From the NCBI RefSeq assembly GCF_000967655.1, contig NZ_JXYA01000028.1, forward strand, positions 1 to 54,980: a stretch of 54,980 bases of DNA, read 5' to 3'. The stretch comes from Pseudoalteromonas rubra (lineage in GTDB: Bacteria; Pseudomonadota; Gammaproteobacteria; Enterobacterales; Alteromonadaceae). Position numbers and translations under genes: made by a program. The notes below the pieces were generated by a model, which was given only the letters and a program-made list of their open reading frames with translations, was not told the DNA's origin and did no database searches. Shown piece by piece: positions 18,189 through 27,126 of this stretch; position 1 is the first letter of the stretch, and each line of letters opens with the position of its first letter.

Positions 18189-20867
18189 TTACAACGTACG
18201 TTGTACTTCAACGGTTTCGAATACCTCGATTTGGTCACCGACCTTAACGTCATTATAGTTCTTAACGCCGATACCACACTCCATGCCGTTACGAACTTCT
18301 GCCACGTCATCTTTAAAGCGGCGTAGTGATTCAAGCTCACCTTCGTAAATAACAACATTGTCACGCAGTACGCGGATAGGTGCACTACGTTTAACCACAC
18401 CTTCAGTTACCATACAACCTGCAACAGAGCCAATCTTAGGCGACTTGAACACGTCACGTACTTCAGCCAGACCGATGATCTCTTGCTTGAATTCAGGTGC
18501 CAGCATGCCCGACATTGCCTGCTTCACTTCTTCGATCAGGTCGTAGATTACGCTGTAGTAACGCAAGTCCAGGTTTTCAGCTTCAATCACTTTACGTGCA
18601 GAGGCATCAGCACGAACGTTAAAGCCAACGATGATGGCGTTAGACGCAGCAGCCAGGGTTGCGTCAGTTTCAGTGATACCACCTACGCCGCTACCAACGA
18701 TCTTCACTTTAACTTCGTCTGTAGACAGTTTAACCAAAGAATCAGAGATAGCTTCGATTGAACCCTGTACGTCTGCTTTCAGTACTACGTTCACTTCAGA
18801 CACGTCGCCTTCAGTCATGTTGGTAAACATGTTTTCAAGCTTCGCTTTTTGCTGACGCGCCAGTTTCACATCACGGAATTTACCCTGACGATATAGTGCA
18901 ACTTCACGGGCCTTACGCTCGTCTTTAACAACAGTAGCTTCGTCACCCGCAGCTGGTACACCCGACATACCCAGGATCTCAACCGGAATTGAAGGACCTG
19001 CAGTCGTGATGTCTTTACCGTTTTCGTCTTTCATTGCACGAACACGGCCATATTCCAGACCACACAGCACGATATCGCCCTGGTTAAGCTCACCAGACTG
19101 AACCAGTACAGTTGCAACCGGACCACGACCTTTATCAAGACGAGATTCGATAACCACACCTGACGCCATGCCTTTGTGTGCTGCTTTCAGCTCAAGCAGT
19201 TCAGACTGCATCAGAATCGCTTCCAGCAGGTCGTCAATGCCAAGACCAGTTTTCGCTGAGATATGAACGAATTGCGTATCACCGCCCCATTCTTCAGGGA
19301 TAACGTCCAGCTGAGCCAGTTCGTTTTTAACACGATCCGGGTCAATGCCTTCTTTATCCATTTTGTTTACAGCGATGATCAGAGGTACTTCTGCCGCTTT
19401 GGCGTGTTGTACCGCTTCTTTAGTCTGTGGCATTACACCATCATCAGCCGCAACAACCAGTACTACGATATCCGTCGCTTTGGCACCACGTGCACGCATT
19501 GAGGTAAACGCTGCGTGTCCCGGAGTATCCAGGAAAGTGATCATGCCGCCTTCGGTTTCAACGTGGTATGCACCAATGTGCTGGGTAATACCACCGGCCT
19601 CGCCTGCAGCAACCTTAGCTTTACGGATGTAATCCAGTGTTGAAGTTTTACCGTGGTCAACGTGACCCATAACGGTAACAACTGGTGCACGTTGCTCAAG
19701 CGCTTCACTTTCGCTACGCTCGCTCAGTACTTTTTCTTCCAGTTCGTTCTCTTTTACCAGAACAACTTTGTGACCCATTTCTTCAGCCACAACCTGCGCA
19801 GTTTCCTGATCGATGACCTGGTTAATGGTAACCATTTCACCCATCTTCATCATAGCCTTAACCACTTCAACGCCTTTCACTGCCATGCGTGATGCCAGCT
19901 CAGCAACTGTGATGGTCTCACTGATGCGTACTTCCTGCTTCACTTCACTCACTGGCTTTTTAAAGCCATGCTGTAGCGAGGTAGGTGCTTTAAGCTTGCC
20001 TTTTTTACCTTTACCACGTACTGGCTGAGCCGCTTTTTCAGCTGGCTTTTTCTTCTTCTTACGACGTGCACTCTTTTCTTCCTGTGCATCTGACTCGTCT
20101 TCGGCTTCACGCGCGTAAGTCGAGGTCGTAAGGTGGTGATCTGCAGAAGCTTCGCGACGTGCACGCTCTTCTTCTTCAGCTTTCCAGCGGGCTTCATTCT
20201 CTTCTGCTAAGCGCTTTGCTTCTTCTGCTTTACGCTTGGCTTCTTCTTCTGCTTTCTTTAGGGCAGCCGCTTCTGCTTCTTTGCGCAGACGCTCTGCTTC
20301 TAGTTTCTCTTTCTCTTGTTGGGCGCTATCCACTTCTTCACTCTGCTGTTCTTTCGCTTGACGTTCAGCTTGCGCTGTTCGTTTTGCCTCATCTTTAGCC
20401 TTGCGCTCAGCTTCCTCTTTTGCCTTACGCTCGGCTTCCTCTTGTGCCTTACGCTCGGCTTCTTCTTTGGCTTTTTGCTCAGCTTCTTGCTGAGCTTTCA
20501 ACTCTGCTTCTTTGCGCGCAGCTTCCTCTGCAGCGAGTCTTTCCTGCTCTTTTTGCTGCTCGATTGCGCTCTTTTTAACGTAAGTGCGCTTTTTACGTAC
20601 CTCAACCTGAACGGATTTTGCTTTGCCATGCGAGCCGGTCACACTTAATGTGCTCTTGCTCTTGCGTTGCAAAGTCATACGCTCCGGTCCTTCCGAACCG
20701 GTACCGCCATGTTGCTTACTCAAATGGTCCAGCAATTGTGCTTTCTCGTTTTCAGTAACATGGTCGCCAGTGGCTTTGGTGATCCCTGCATCTGCCAACT
20801 GCTGGAGTAATTTATCAACAGTTGTACCAATGTTTTCGGCTAGTTTCTCTATGCTCACTTCTGCCAT
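18189..20867 (-). CDS. infB: translation initiation factor IF-2
   Basis: 892 residues (E. coli 890). GTPase that brings fMet-tRNA to the 30S subunit. The N-terminal IF2N domain (1-50) is followed by a long Lys/Glu/Ala-rich helical linker (about 95-245) with many near-repeats of a [10 protein letters not shown] type; at DNA level this is low complexity rather than a mobile repeat. A second IF2N-type segment precedes the G domain, which has GHVDHGKT (401-408), DTPGHAAF and NKMD. Domains II-IV complete the protein, with the tRNA-binding C-terminal end. Thirty bases downstream of nusA. Confidence 0.98.
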   Translation of the reverse strand: MAEVSIEKLAENIGTTVDKLLQQLADAGITKATGDHVTENEKAQLLDHLSKQHGGTGSEGPERMTLQRKSKSTLSVTGSHGKAKSVQVEVRKKRTYVKKSAIEQQKEQERLAAEEAARKEAELKAQQEAEQKAKEEAERKAQEEAERKAKEEAERKAKDEAKRTAQAERQAKEQQSEEVDSAQQEKEKLEAERLRKEAEAAALKKAEEEAKRKAEEAKRLAEENEARWKAEEEERARREASADHHLTTSTYAREAEDESDAQEEKSARRKKKKKPAEKAAQPVRGKGKKGKLKAPTSLQHGFKKPVSEVKQEVRISETITVAELASRMAVKGVEVVKAMMKMGEMVTINQVIDQETAQVVAEEMGHKVVLVKENELEEKVLSERSESEALEQRAPVVTVMGHVDHGKTSTLDYIRKAKVAAGEAGGITQHIGAYHVETEGGMITFLDTPGHAAFTSMRARGAKATDIVVLVVAADDGVMPQTKEAVQHAKAAEVPLIIAVNKMDKEGIDPDRVKNELAQLDVIPEEWGGDTQFVHISAKTGLGIDDLLEAILMQSELLELKAAHKGMASGVVIESRLDKGRGPVATVLVQSGELNQGDIVLCGLEYGRVRAMKDENGKDITTAGPSIPVEILGMSGVPAAGDEATVVKDERKAREVALYRQGKFRDVKLARQQKAKLENMFTNMTEGDVSEVNVVLKADVQGSIEAISDSLVKLSTDEVKVKIVGSGVGGITETDATLAAASNAIIVGFNVRADASARKVIEAENLDLRYYSVIYDLIEEVKQAMSGMLAPEFKQEIIGLAEVRDVFKSPKIGSVAGCMVTEGVVKRSAPIRVLRDNVVIYEGELESLRRFKDDVAEVRNGMECGIGVKNYNDVKVGDQIEVFETVEVQRTL

Positions 20868-20896
20868 ATTATGCGTTACCTCCCGTTAATAAACTA

Positions 20897-22396
20897 CTAT
20901 TGCTCACCAAACCAACAAATATTACGTGCGGCCATGATCAAGTCACCCGCCTGTTGTTCAGATAATTCAGTGATTTCGACTAATTCGTCAATGCCTTGCT
21001 CAGCCAGGTCTTCCAGCGTGATGACGCCTTTGCTGGCCATCACGAATGCCAGGTGACGATCCAACCCTTCCAGGTTTAGCAGATCTTCCGCAGGCTCAGC
21101 CCCTTCAAGGCTTTCTTCGTCACGTAACGCTTTGGTCGTCAATGCATCTTTTGCACGCTTACGCAGCTCTTCCACTGTGCCTTCGTCCAGACCATTGATT
21201 TCCAGGAACTCTGCAACTGGTACGTAGGCCACTTCCTCAAGCGTTGAGAAGCCTTCGTTGATCAGTAACGTTGCGAAATCATCGTCAATGTCCAGCGCTT
21301 CGGTGAACAGGTTGATCAGTTTGTCAGACTCTTCTGCGCTCTTACGCTCCATGTCTTCCACTGTCATCACGTTCAGTTCCCAACCCGTCAATTGGCTGGC
21401 AAGACGTACGTTTTGACCGTTACGACCAATCGCCTGTGCCAGGTTGTCGGCTTCTACCGCGATTTCCATCGTACGCGTGTCTTCATCCATCACGATCGAT
21501 GCCACTTCTGCTGGTGCCATAGCGTTGATCACAAACTGAGCCGGGTTGTCATCGTACAATACGATATCAACGCGCTCGCCACCTAATTCGGTAGAAACAG
21601 CCTGCACACGCGCACCGCGCATACCAACACACGCGCCGACAGGGTCGATACGTTTATCATTTGATTTTACCGCAATTTTAGCACGCGATCCCGGATCACG
21701 CGCTGCACCTTTGAGCTCGATCATCTCTTCGCCGATTTCTGGTACTTCGATACGGAAAAGTTCCATCAACATTTCAGGCTTAGAGCGTGTTACAAACAGC
21801 TGTGCGCCACGCGCTTCTGGTTTAACCGCGTAAAGCAGGCCACGTACACGGTCGCCCGGACGGAAGCTTTCACGTGGCAGCATGTCTTCACGGTAAATAA
21901 CGGCTTCTGCGTTATTACCCAAGTCCAGTACAACCGTGTCGCGTGATGCTTTTTTAACTACGCCGGTAACCAGCTCGCCTTCCTGATCTTTGTAGGCGTC
22001 AACAATCAACGCACGCTCAGCTTCACGTACTTTCTGTACGATAACCTGTTTAGCCATCTGCGTTGTGATGCGGTCAAACTGAATTGATTCAATTTGCTCT
22101 TCAACATAGTCACCCAGCTGGATCTCAGGCTCTTCTACCTGAGCCGCTTCAAATGTGATCTCTGCATACGGGTTTTCCAGTGAGCCATCTTCTTGTGGGT
22201 TCACCACCATCCAACGGCGGAACGTGTCATACTCGCCCGTTTTACGGTCAATAGATACGCGTACTTCGATCTCACCATCGTGTTTCTTTTTGGTGGCCGT
22301 CGCTAGTGCGAACTCTAATGCTTCAAAAATCTTTTCTCTTGGGACTGCTTTTTCATTGGAAACAGCTTCTGCAACCAATAATATTTCTTTTGCCAT
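20897..22396 (-). CDS. nusA: transcription termination/antitermination factor NusA
   Basis: 499 residues (E. coli 495). Binds RNA polymerase and nut/boxA RNA; modulates pausing, termination and rRNA antitermination. N-terminal polymerase-binding domain (1-130), S1 (about 135-200), two KH domains ([19 protein letters not shown] and [16 protein letters not shown]), and two C-terminal acidic repeats (about 365-420 and 440-495). GAGGCA precedes the ATG at a good distance. Confidence 0.98.
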   Translation of the reverse strand: MAKEILLVAEAVSNEKAVPREKIFEALEFALATATKKKHDGEIEVRVSIDRKTGEYDTFRRWMVVNPQEDGSLENPYAEITFEAAQVEEPEIQLGDYVEEQIESIQFDRITTQMAKQVIVQKVREAERALIVDAYKDQEGELVTGVVKKASRDTVVLDLGNNAEAVIYREDMLPRESFRPGDRVRGLLYAVKPEARGAQLFVTRSKPEMLMELFRIEVPEIGEEMIELKGAARDPGSRAKIAVKSNDKRIDPVGACVGMRGARVQAVSTELGGERVDIVLYDDNPAQFVINAMAPAEVASIVMDEDTRTMEIAVEADNLAQAIGRNGQNVRLASQLTGWELNVMTVEDMERKSAEESDKLINLFTEALDIDDDFATLLINEGFSTLEEVAYVPVAEFLEINGLDEGTVEELRKRAKDALTTKALRDEESLEGAEPAEDLLNLEGLDRHLAFVMASKGVITLEDLAEQGIDELVEITELSEQQAGDLIMAARNICWFGEQ

Positions 22397-22438
22397 AAGT
22401 ATTGCCTCGCTTGCCCTTTTTTCCTTCGCACCTAATTT

Positions 22439-22894
22439 TTAAAATTTTGCGATGATGTTCGCGCGCTCGATGTTGCTGAGCATAAGGTGATGCTCCTGGC
22501 CATCGACGGTTAGCGTGATCATATCGCCATTAACTGCAACTAAGTCGCCTTTAAAGTTGCGGCGACCTTCCTGAGGAAGCTTAGTACGCAAACGCACTTC
22601 TTCGCCCACTGCCTGCTCATAATGAGCTTGTTTGAATAATGGTCTGTCTACACCAGGTGAAGACACTTCCAGGTTGTATTCGTTTGTAATGGGGTCCTCG
22701 ACATCCAAAATGGCACTCACCTGACGGCTCACATCGGCACAATTGTCCACATTGATGCCATTTTCATGGTCAATGTAAATGCGCAATGTCGAGTCGCGAC
22801 CGGCTTGCATCACTTCCAGACCGAGCAACTCGAAGCCACAGGCTTCAACAGCCGGCTCTAACATAGTTGTTAATTCTTGCTCGAGTTTTGTCAC
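22439..22894 (-). CDS. rimP: ribosome maturation factor RimP
   Basis: 151 residues, full length, formerly YhbC. Needed for early 30S assembly. Conserved LEVSSPGVDRPLF (about 75-87) and LRIYIDHENGINVDNCADVSRQ are visible. The start codon is GTG, supported by a perfect GGAGG seven bases upstream. First protein gene after metY, as in E. coli. Confidence 0.96.
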   Translation of the reverse strand: MTKLEQELTTMLEPAVEACGFELLGLEVMQAGRDSTLRIYIDHENGINVDNCADVSRQVSAILDVEDPITNEYNLEVSSPGVDRPLFKQAHYEQAVGEEVRLRTKLPQEGRRNFKGDLVAVNGDMITLTVDGQEHHLMLSNIERANIIAKF

Positions 22895-22911
22895 AAATTA
22901 CCTCCATACAA

Positions 22912-22937
22912 ACAAAAAAAGGGCCTAAAAGCCCTAA
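22912..22937 (-). terminator. attenuator-like terminator before rimP
   Basis: Stem AGGGC/GCCCT (22920-22924 and 22931-22935), six-base loop, then seven T residues on the minus strand. It ends about 18 bases before the rimP start, so read-through must occur for the nusA operon to be expressed from metY, or a second promoter is used. Confidence 0.75.
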
Positions 22938-23048
22938 TGATTCAGCTGTTTGCTTCTGGGCTGGGCTTAGTTGCTTAGCTCCAGATACAACAACGCCCCG
23001 AACCAAGCGGGGCGTCACACCAAAAACAAACTGTGTGGCCAGTGGCCG

Positions 23049-23062
23049 AGCTTGGTTGCGGG
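23049..23062 (-). repeat. copy of the tRNA 3' end
   Basis: The 14 bases AGCTTGGTTGCGGG occur here and again exactly 100 bases away at 23149-23162, where they span the acceptor 3' end and CCA of the initiator tRNA (CCCGCAACCA on the minus strand). The copy looks like the remnant of a second tandem tRNA, or an equivalent of the 3'-end repeats that follow E. coli tyrT. Confidence 0.7.
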
Positions 23063-23091
23063 CTGTATCAGCCTAAATAAGCATATGCTTA

Positions 23092-23122
23092 AACGCAAAA
23101 CGCGCATTACGATGAATGCGCG
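23092..23122 (-). terminator. terminator-like hairpin after metY
   Basis: Perfect eight-base stem CGCGCATT/AATGCGCG with a six-base loop, followed on the minus strand by TTTTGCGTTT. About 30 bases past the tRNA 3' end. Confidence 0.7.
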
Positions 23123-23152
23123 AACTGTAAGAAATGAACCATTTCTTAAGCT

Positions 23153-23229
<77 letters not shown>

Positions 23230-23264
23230 TCAACGTGCAGTCAATGCTGCATCAACTGGCGTGT

Positions 23265-23293
23265 ATTATAGAGAGAGTTGTATTAATACGCAA
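23265..23293 (-). promoter_or_regulatory. promoter of metY-rimP-nusA operon
   Basis: On the minus strand -35 TTGCGT (23288-23293), a 17-base spacer and a perfect -10 TATAAT (23265-23270). The start of transcription would fall about 30 bases before the mature tRNA 5' end. Confidence 0.75.
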
Positions 23294-23563
23294 CCTTAGT
23301 TCAGTCCTTTAACCGAAAAGTCCATTTCAAACGGCCCGATATCTCACGCAATCTTGCGGGTATTCAACGCTCACGGCCAACCTCAAATGATCGCAAATAA
23401 TTTACCATAAAAACATAAACGCTCGAGAATAACGAACAAAACCATCCAAATTAACTTACAATAAACTGCAGGTTTACAATATTTTACCATTCTGCTTGTT
23501 CTTAAAAGTTAAACATCTATACTGGCGGCCCATCGAGTTAATACAAATGATGGAGAAACAGTC
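23294..23563 (+). promoter_or_regulatory. divergent spacer with candidate promoter for the carbonic anhydrase-like gene
   Basis: No gene is seen in this spacer. A plausible plus-strand promoter is TTGTTC (23496-23501), 16 bases, TATACT (23518-23523), about 40 bases before the ATG. The rest is A+T-rich without a recognisable operator. Confidence 0.4.
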
Positions 23564-24340
23564 ATGAAAAAGGCATTAATTGGCGTCTCGATGACAGCGC
23601 TAACACTATCCTTTAACACCCTTGCGAATAGCTGCGACGGCTTTGGCCCGCAAACTCCGCGCGATATCGACCAGCTGCATGGTGAGAATAAGCGGGTATT
23701 TTCGCTTGCTCCCCCAGCCAGTGAAATGAACCTGTGTAACATCCACTTTCATAAAAACGCCGAGCACAAAGCAAAAGATTTTTCGGTATTTGCCGGCAAT
23801 GGTAAGTACGGAGGCTATCAATGTAATGCCACCAGCAGCCTGACCGAGGCCGAATTGCGGGCACCCAAAGGCAAGGTCTGTAAAAACGTGAAGCCAGGTG
23901 ACACCATAGAGGTACACTGGGTGCACAGCTCATGTGACGTTGCGCCCGGCAAAGGCCTGGGTTCCTGTTTAAGTAATGAATGTGCCAATCCTGACTTACG
24001 CGTAGAGACCCAGGTTTTTTTGGTTGTGAATGACGAAGACGCACTGGACTTTAATGACTTAAGCTATGATGGCAACATAGTCAATGGCTATCATCAGGCG
24101 AAATATATCCCGCAAACGACCGGTAAACCAGTGGAGTTTCTGGGTTCAACCACAGGGCCCAGTTATAACGACAAGCAGTGTTCACCGCTTCAGGTTACCT
24201 GGAGTGTCAGACCCGCCTGCGCCAAGGTTGATATCAACAGCCTGGCCCAGTGGTGTGAGAATAATGTCTTTGAAGAAGACCACGCCCACGGTGTCAGGCA
24301 ACTGGTCACCGACCCTAAGCTACTTGCCCCCATTAAGTAA
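23564..24340 (+). CDS. exported delta-class carbonic anhydrase-like protein
   Basis: 258 residues with a clear Sec signal peptide (cleavage probably after LAN, near residue 22). The mature protein has His-rich candidate zinc sites: NLCNIHFHKNAEHK (H61, H63, H68) and EVHWVHSSC (H118, H121), and paired cysteines (24, 58, 87, 106, 124) suggesting disulphides in the periplasm. The pattern recalls the delta-class carbonic anhydrase-like family first known from diatoms and found in marine gammaproteobacteria; a zinc enzyme interconverting CO2 and bicarbonate would be the role. Family assignment is from memory of the motif, so moderate. GGAG lies about ten bases before the ATG. Stands alone, with a hairpin 17 bases downstream. 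Confidence 0.62.
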   Translation: MKKALIGVSMTALTLSFNTLANSCDGFGPQTPRDIDQLHGENKRVFSLAPPASEMNLCNIHFHKNAEHKAKDFSVFAGNGKYGGYQCNATSSLTEAELRAPKGKVCKNVKPGDTIEVHWVHSSCDVAPGKGLGSCLSNECANPDLRVETQVFLVVNDEDALDFNDLSYDGNIVNGYHQAKYIPQTTGKPVEFLGSTTGPSYNDKQCSPLQVTWSVRPACAKVDINSLAQWCENNVFEEDHAHGVRQLVTDPKLLAPIK

Positions 24341-24356
24341 CTGAAGGCAAGCTAAC

Positions 24357-24378
24357 AGCCAGATTGAAAGGTCTGGCT
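24357..24378 (+). terminator. hairpin after the carbonic anhydrase-like gene
   Basis: Stem AGCCAGA/TCTGGCT with an eight-base loop, followed by GATCTACTTTA, a weak T tract. The position suits a terminator. Confidence 0.45.
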
Positions 24379-24440
24379 GATCTACTTTAGGTAATTTCAA
24401 ACAACAATAAAGTTTGCCGAACTGATCAAAGTCTACCTAT

Positions 24441-24478
24441 ACTGAAACAGTGGGCGATCGCAGTCATACTGTTTCGGT
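24441..24478. repeat. inverted repeat upstream of the globin-like gene
   Basis: Arms ACTGAAACAGT and ACTGTTTCGGT are complementary with a single G-T position, separated by 16 bases. It lies about 125 bases before the globin-like start and could be an operator or an mRNA stem. Confidence 0.45.
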
Positions 24479-24602
24479 GAGCCCTATCACAACTTTTACC
24501 CAAGTTACTGCAGTGCTTTTTGGCCAGCCCAGCGGCTGATGTCTATGTGACTGCACAATTGCTTGAGCAAATGGATTCGCTCTAATCGTATGTGGAGCGA
24601 TT

Positions 24603-25079
24603 ATGAGTATTTCACCTTATCAGTACCAGTTATTAAATCAGTCTTTCACGACTCTGAAGCCGAACTTTCACTGCTTCTGTGTCAGCTTTTACAACCAGTT
24701 AAAGCAACACAAGGTCACCATGGCGCTGCCTGAATCCGAGCGCCATATGCTGTCGCTGGAGTATCGCTTGCATGATTTTATGCAGCAATGCCTGATGCAT
24801 TTGCCCCGCCAGCAAGAGCTGACGCGCTTCCTGCGCCACCAGAGTATCCTGATAGCTTCTTTGGCTCCTTCAGTGAAGGACATCAGTGTCTTTTGTAATA
24901 GTTTGCTCGAAGTCCTAAAACTTCATTTGGGCGCACAATTTACCCTGGCCGTCCGTAATGCCTGGAAACGCGCGTTACATGTGTTTGCCAACATTCTAAA
25001 ATCCGAGTTGTTTGGCATTTCGAATGTGGTAGAACTGGCACGCTTTCGGAGTCAGACAAGGGCGCGCTTACGCACTTGA
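24603..25079 (+). CDS. single-domain globin-like protein
   Basis: 158 residues. The helix pattern resembles bacterial single-domain haemoglobins and flavohaemoglobin heads: a start like YQYQLLNQSFTTLKPNF with FYNQL at helix B, then RFLRHQS where H79 falls at the proximal haem-histidine position, and a final helix with LGAQFTLAVRNAWKRAL that closely fits globin G/H. Usual distal residues are not obvious, and the B-E region is Cys- and Met-rich, so ligand chemistry may be unusual. Possible roles are oxygen or nitric-oxide binding or sensing; none is shown. GGAG lies eight bases before the ATG. No reductase domain is fused and no partner gene is adjacent. Confidence 0.6.
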   Translation: MSISPYQYQLLNQSFTTLKPNFHCFCVSFYNQLKQHKVTMALPESERHMLSLEYRLHDFMQQCLMHLPRQQELTRFLRHQSILIASLAPSVKDISVFCNSLLEVLKLHLGAQFTLAVRNAWKRALHVFANILKSELFGISNVVELARFRSQTRARLRT

Positions 25080-25157
25080 TACGCCAATATTGTGATAATG
25101 ACAACCGACCCGTAAGCCAGTAAACTGCAATCAAGTGGATTGATTTTGGATACTTAT

Positions 25158-25661
25158 ATGAAACGTTTTTTATTTTGCGGTATCGGTTTAGTTGCACTTA
25201 CGGGATGCGACTTTCTTGGTGATTCGAAAGCGCAGATAGAGCAGCAATATCTGGCAAATAATCAGGAATTGGAACAGGTCATAGAAGACATCAGGGCGCA
25301 CGGTCTGACCGCGATGAGCCAATCAGCTGAGGCCGGCACCCTGGCAGGGTGCGTCGTTAAACAATTAAACGGCGATCCTATGGGCGCCATGATTGAAGTT
25401 GAGGGCGCACTGCAGGACAGCGCAAACCTGGCTGACTTAATGGATACCATTACCGGCCTGGCCGATCAGGAACTGTCATTGGAAAGTCTGCCTGATTTAC
25501 TGCAAGCCGGTGCGGATACGATGTCTTATTTAAAAACTCTGCTTGCGAATTATGAGCTGGCTGAGCTGCAACAACAAGTACAGACTTTACTTGAACAGGG
25601 ACAGAGCAAAAGCGAAGATATTGGTACACATCTACGAAGCCTGGTTGAGCAGTGTCAATAA
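25158..25661 (+). CDS. small lipoprotein of unknown function
   Basis: 167 residues from the ATG at 25158, which gives a short lipoprotein signal MKRFLFCGIGLVALTGC with the lipobox LTGC; an in-frame TTG at 25140 would lengthen the signal without benefit. The mature part is acidic, helical and Leu/Gln-rich, with a single further cysteine pair (about residue 70 and the penultimate position). I do not recognise a family. It follows the globin-like gene after 78 bases and may be co-transcribed. Confidence 0.7.
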   Translation: MKRFLFCGIGLVALTGCDFLGDSKAQIEQQYLANNQELEQVIEDIRAHGLTAMSQSAEAGTLAGCVVKQLNGDPMGAMIEVEGALQDSANLADLMDTITGLADQELSLESLPDLLQAGADTMSYLKTLLANYELAELQQQVQTLLEQGQSKSEDIGTHLRSLVEQCQ

Positions 25662-25672
25662 AGAACACAAAG

Positions 25673-25696
25673 ACAGGCTAGATCAGACTAGCCTGT
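25673..25696. terminator. bidirectional terminator between convergent genes
   Basis: Stem ACAGGCTA/TAGCCTGT with an eight-base loop in the 50-base gap between two convergent genes. T-rich flanks follow on both strands (TCAGTTTA on plus, CTTTGTGTTCTTT on minus). Confidence 0.6.
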
Positions 25697-25711
25697 TCAG
25701 TTTATACCAAA

Positions 25712-26113
25712 CTAAAACAAGCGCTGCCAACGGCGCTTTTTATTACGTACCTTATGGACCCAATTAACATTGATGGTGGTTACTGCCAATACATCACGCT
25801 TGGTTTTAGATATTAACTCATAGCTGACACTTTGTGCTGAGCCAAAGGCCAACAGATACTCAAAGTGGCTCACATTTGCCCAGCACTGCAAAATCTTTTT
25901 CGAGTTGCTGTCTCTAATGCAATAATCCCCGACTTGCGGCGCAGAAATTGAAAACGTCACATCAGCGTAGCAAGTTCTTCCTTCATGCAGCGCAACACAC
26001 TTATTTGGTGCAACCTGTAATATCCCTTTCCTATCGTCGTTTGCTGCTGCATGCGCGGCAGAGGCCATGCAAAACACGCCGATAGTCATCGCTGAAGTGA
26101 GTTTAAAATACAT
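25712..26113 (-). CDS. DUF3019 family exported protein
   Basis: 133 residues with a signal peptide ending near AHA (residue 23). The mature part shows the family spacing of cysteines: a P-N-K-C-V-A-L segment, R-T-C-Y-A-D, G-D-Y-C-I-R and L-Q-C-W. The C terminus is strongly basic. DUF3019 proteins are small periplasmic proteins of unknown role, often next to a MipA/OmpV gene and a two-component system. GGGGTG lies seven bases before the ATG. The start overlaps the end of the upstream MipA-family gene by 11 bases, so the two are coupled. No regulator gene accompanies them here. Confidence 0.75.
   Translation of the reverse strand: MYFKLTSAMTIGVFCMASAAHAAANDDRKGILQVAPNKCVALHEGRTCYADVTFSISAPQVGDYCIRDSNSKKILQCWANVSHFEYLLAFGSAQSVSYELISKTKRDVLAVTTINVNWVHKVRNKKRRWQRLF
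25719..25743 (+). terminator. second plus-strand terminator inside the DUF3019 gene end
   Basis: Stem AAGCGC/GCGCTT with an eight-base loop followed directly by TTTTTATTA. It overlaps the last codons of the convergent DUF3019 gene, a compact shared use of sequence. Confidence 0.5.
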
Positions 26114-26945
26114 ATTTCACCCCAGTAAACAATACTCTGGCATAGTTAGATTCGAGCAGCGGACTGTCTTTTGCTTCACTAGACCCGGCTAAGAATGACA
26201 GACCCGCACTGAACTCCCAGTCTTCTGCTATTGGGTAGCTTAGCTGTGCCTGAACAAACGCCGATGCACCACTGCCGGGCTCATAAGGCGTGAGATAATC
26301 GTTGCGTTCTTGTTCAGTCACACCATAAAAATAGTTATTAAAGTTGCTTGAATAATAGTTGGCGCCAAAATTAAGCCACAGATCCCAGTTGCGCAGTTCA
26401 AAGTTGCGCGTTGCCTCTACGTGGAACACCCAGCCGTTAGTATCGCCGAATATATCATAGACAAGCTCAGCCACAGCCAGGTAATCACCTACAGTGCGAT
26501 AGTACGCGACCCCCAGCGATTGATCCGGATCTCTGTCTCTAATGCCTTCTAGCTCTTTAACAACAGGATCATTGGTGTCAAAGTAACCCGTTTCGGTAAA
26601 AGCGAGTTGATAACTGCCATAGATGAAATCCAGGCCCCACTCTTCCTCCTGAATGAATTGATATCCTAGATCAGAACCACCAAAAAAGTCACCGGAGTAA
26701 GTCACCAGATAAAAGTTTTTGTACTGTAGTTTGATATCGGCTCGCAGGGTAGGTGGTGCCGGAGAGTTGTCGGCGCCAATTAACTCAGGAAGTGCCATGT
26801 CTACATAAAAGGCACCTATGCTCAACTGCCATTCCAGTCCATTGTCTTCCAGCCAATCCTCTTCCTGACTGGCAACGCTTTCATCTGCGAAAGCTTGTTG
26901 CGTCAGGCAAAGCAGCACAGCAGAAAGTAGCTTTATCATTTTCAT
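26103..26945 (-). CDS. MipA/OmpV family outer-membrane protein
   Basis: 280 residues with a signal peptide (cleavage near AFA, residue 20). The mature protein alternates polar and aromatic residues as amphipathic beta strands and ends in a V-K-Y-V-F strand typical of BAM substrates. The last strands contain DSPLLESNYARVLFTGVKYVF-like features of MipA/OmpV. These proteins are porin-like barrels; MipA of E. coli was described as a scaffold for murein enzymes. Co-transcribed with the DUF3019 gene. Confidence 0.8.
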   Translation of the reverse strand: MKMIKLLSAVLLCLTQQAFADESVASQEEDWLEDNGLEWQLSIGAFYVDMALPELIGADNSPAPPTLRADIKLQYKNFYLVTYSGDFFGGSDLGYQFIQEEEWGLDFIYGSYQLAFTETGYFDTNDPVVKELEGIRDRDPDQSLGVAYYRTVGDYLAVAELVYDIFGDTNGWVFHVEATRNFELRNWDLWLNFGANYYSSNFNNYFYGVTEQERNDYLTPYEPGSGASAFVQAQLSYPIAEDWEFSAGLSFLAGSSEAKDSPLLESNYARVLFTGVKYVF

Positions 26946-27126
26946 CGTTATTGTGGCTTTTCATGTGCCTAAATTAAATACCGATCATACCTGAGCTCTG
27001 TCGGGACAACAAGGCATGCACATCAAGATTTAATTTAACCTATATTTAATACAATTGTAACGCAACAGCATTCTAATGCCCGCTGCTCTGATAGAGCGTA
27101 AATACTAACTCAGGAATAACACTACA

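Larger units (their letters stand above)
22895..23152 (-). other. metY-rimP spacer rich in hairpins
   Basis: No gene is seen. Reading along the minus strand from the tRNA there are: a stem TAAGAAATG/CATTTCTTA (23128-23148); a terminator-like stem at 23101-23122; a 14-base copy of the tRNA 3' end (23049-23062); a stem ACGCCCC/GGGGCGT (22993-23015); and a terminator-like stem at 22912-22937 just ahead of rimP. This is the layout of a tRNA followed by an attenuated leader for the nusA operon, which NusA is known to autoregulate in E. coli. Confidence 0.65.

Noticed and set aside
20160..20580. Repetitive stretch that looks like a tandem repeat array
   Set aside because: It encodes the Lys/Glu/Ala-rich helical linker of IF-2; low-complexity coding sequence, not a mobile or CRISPR repeat.
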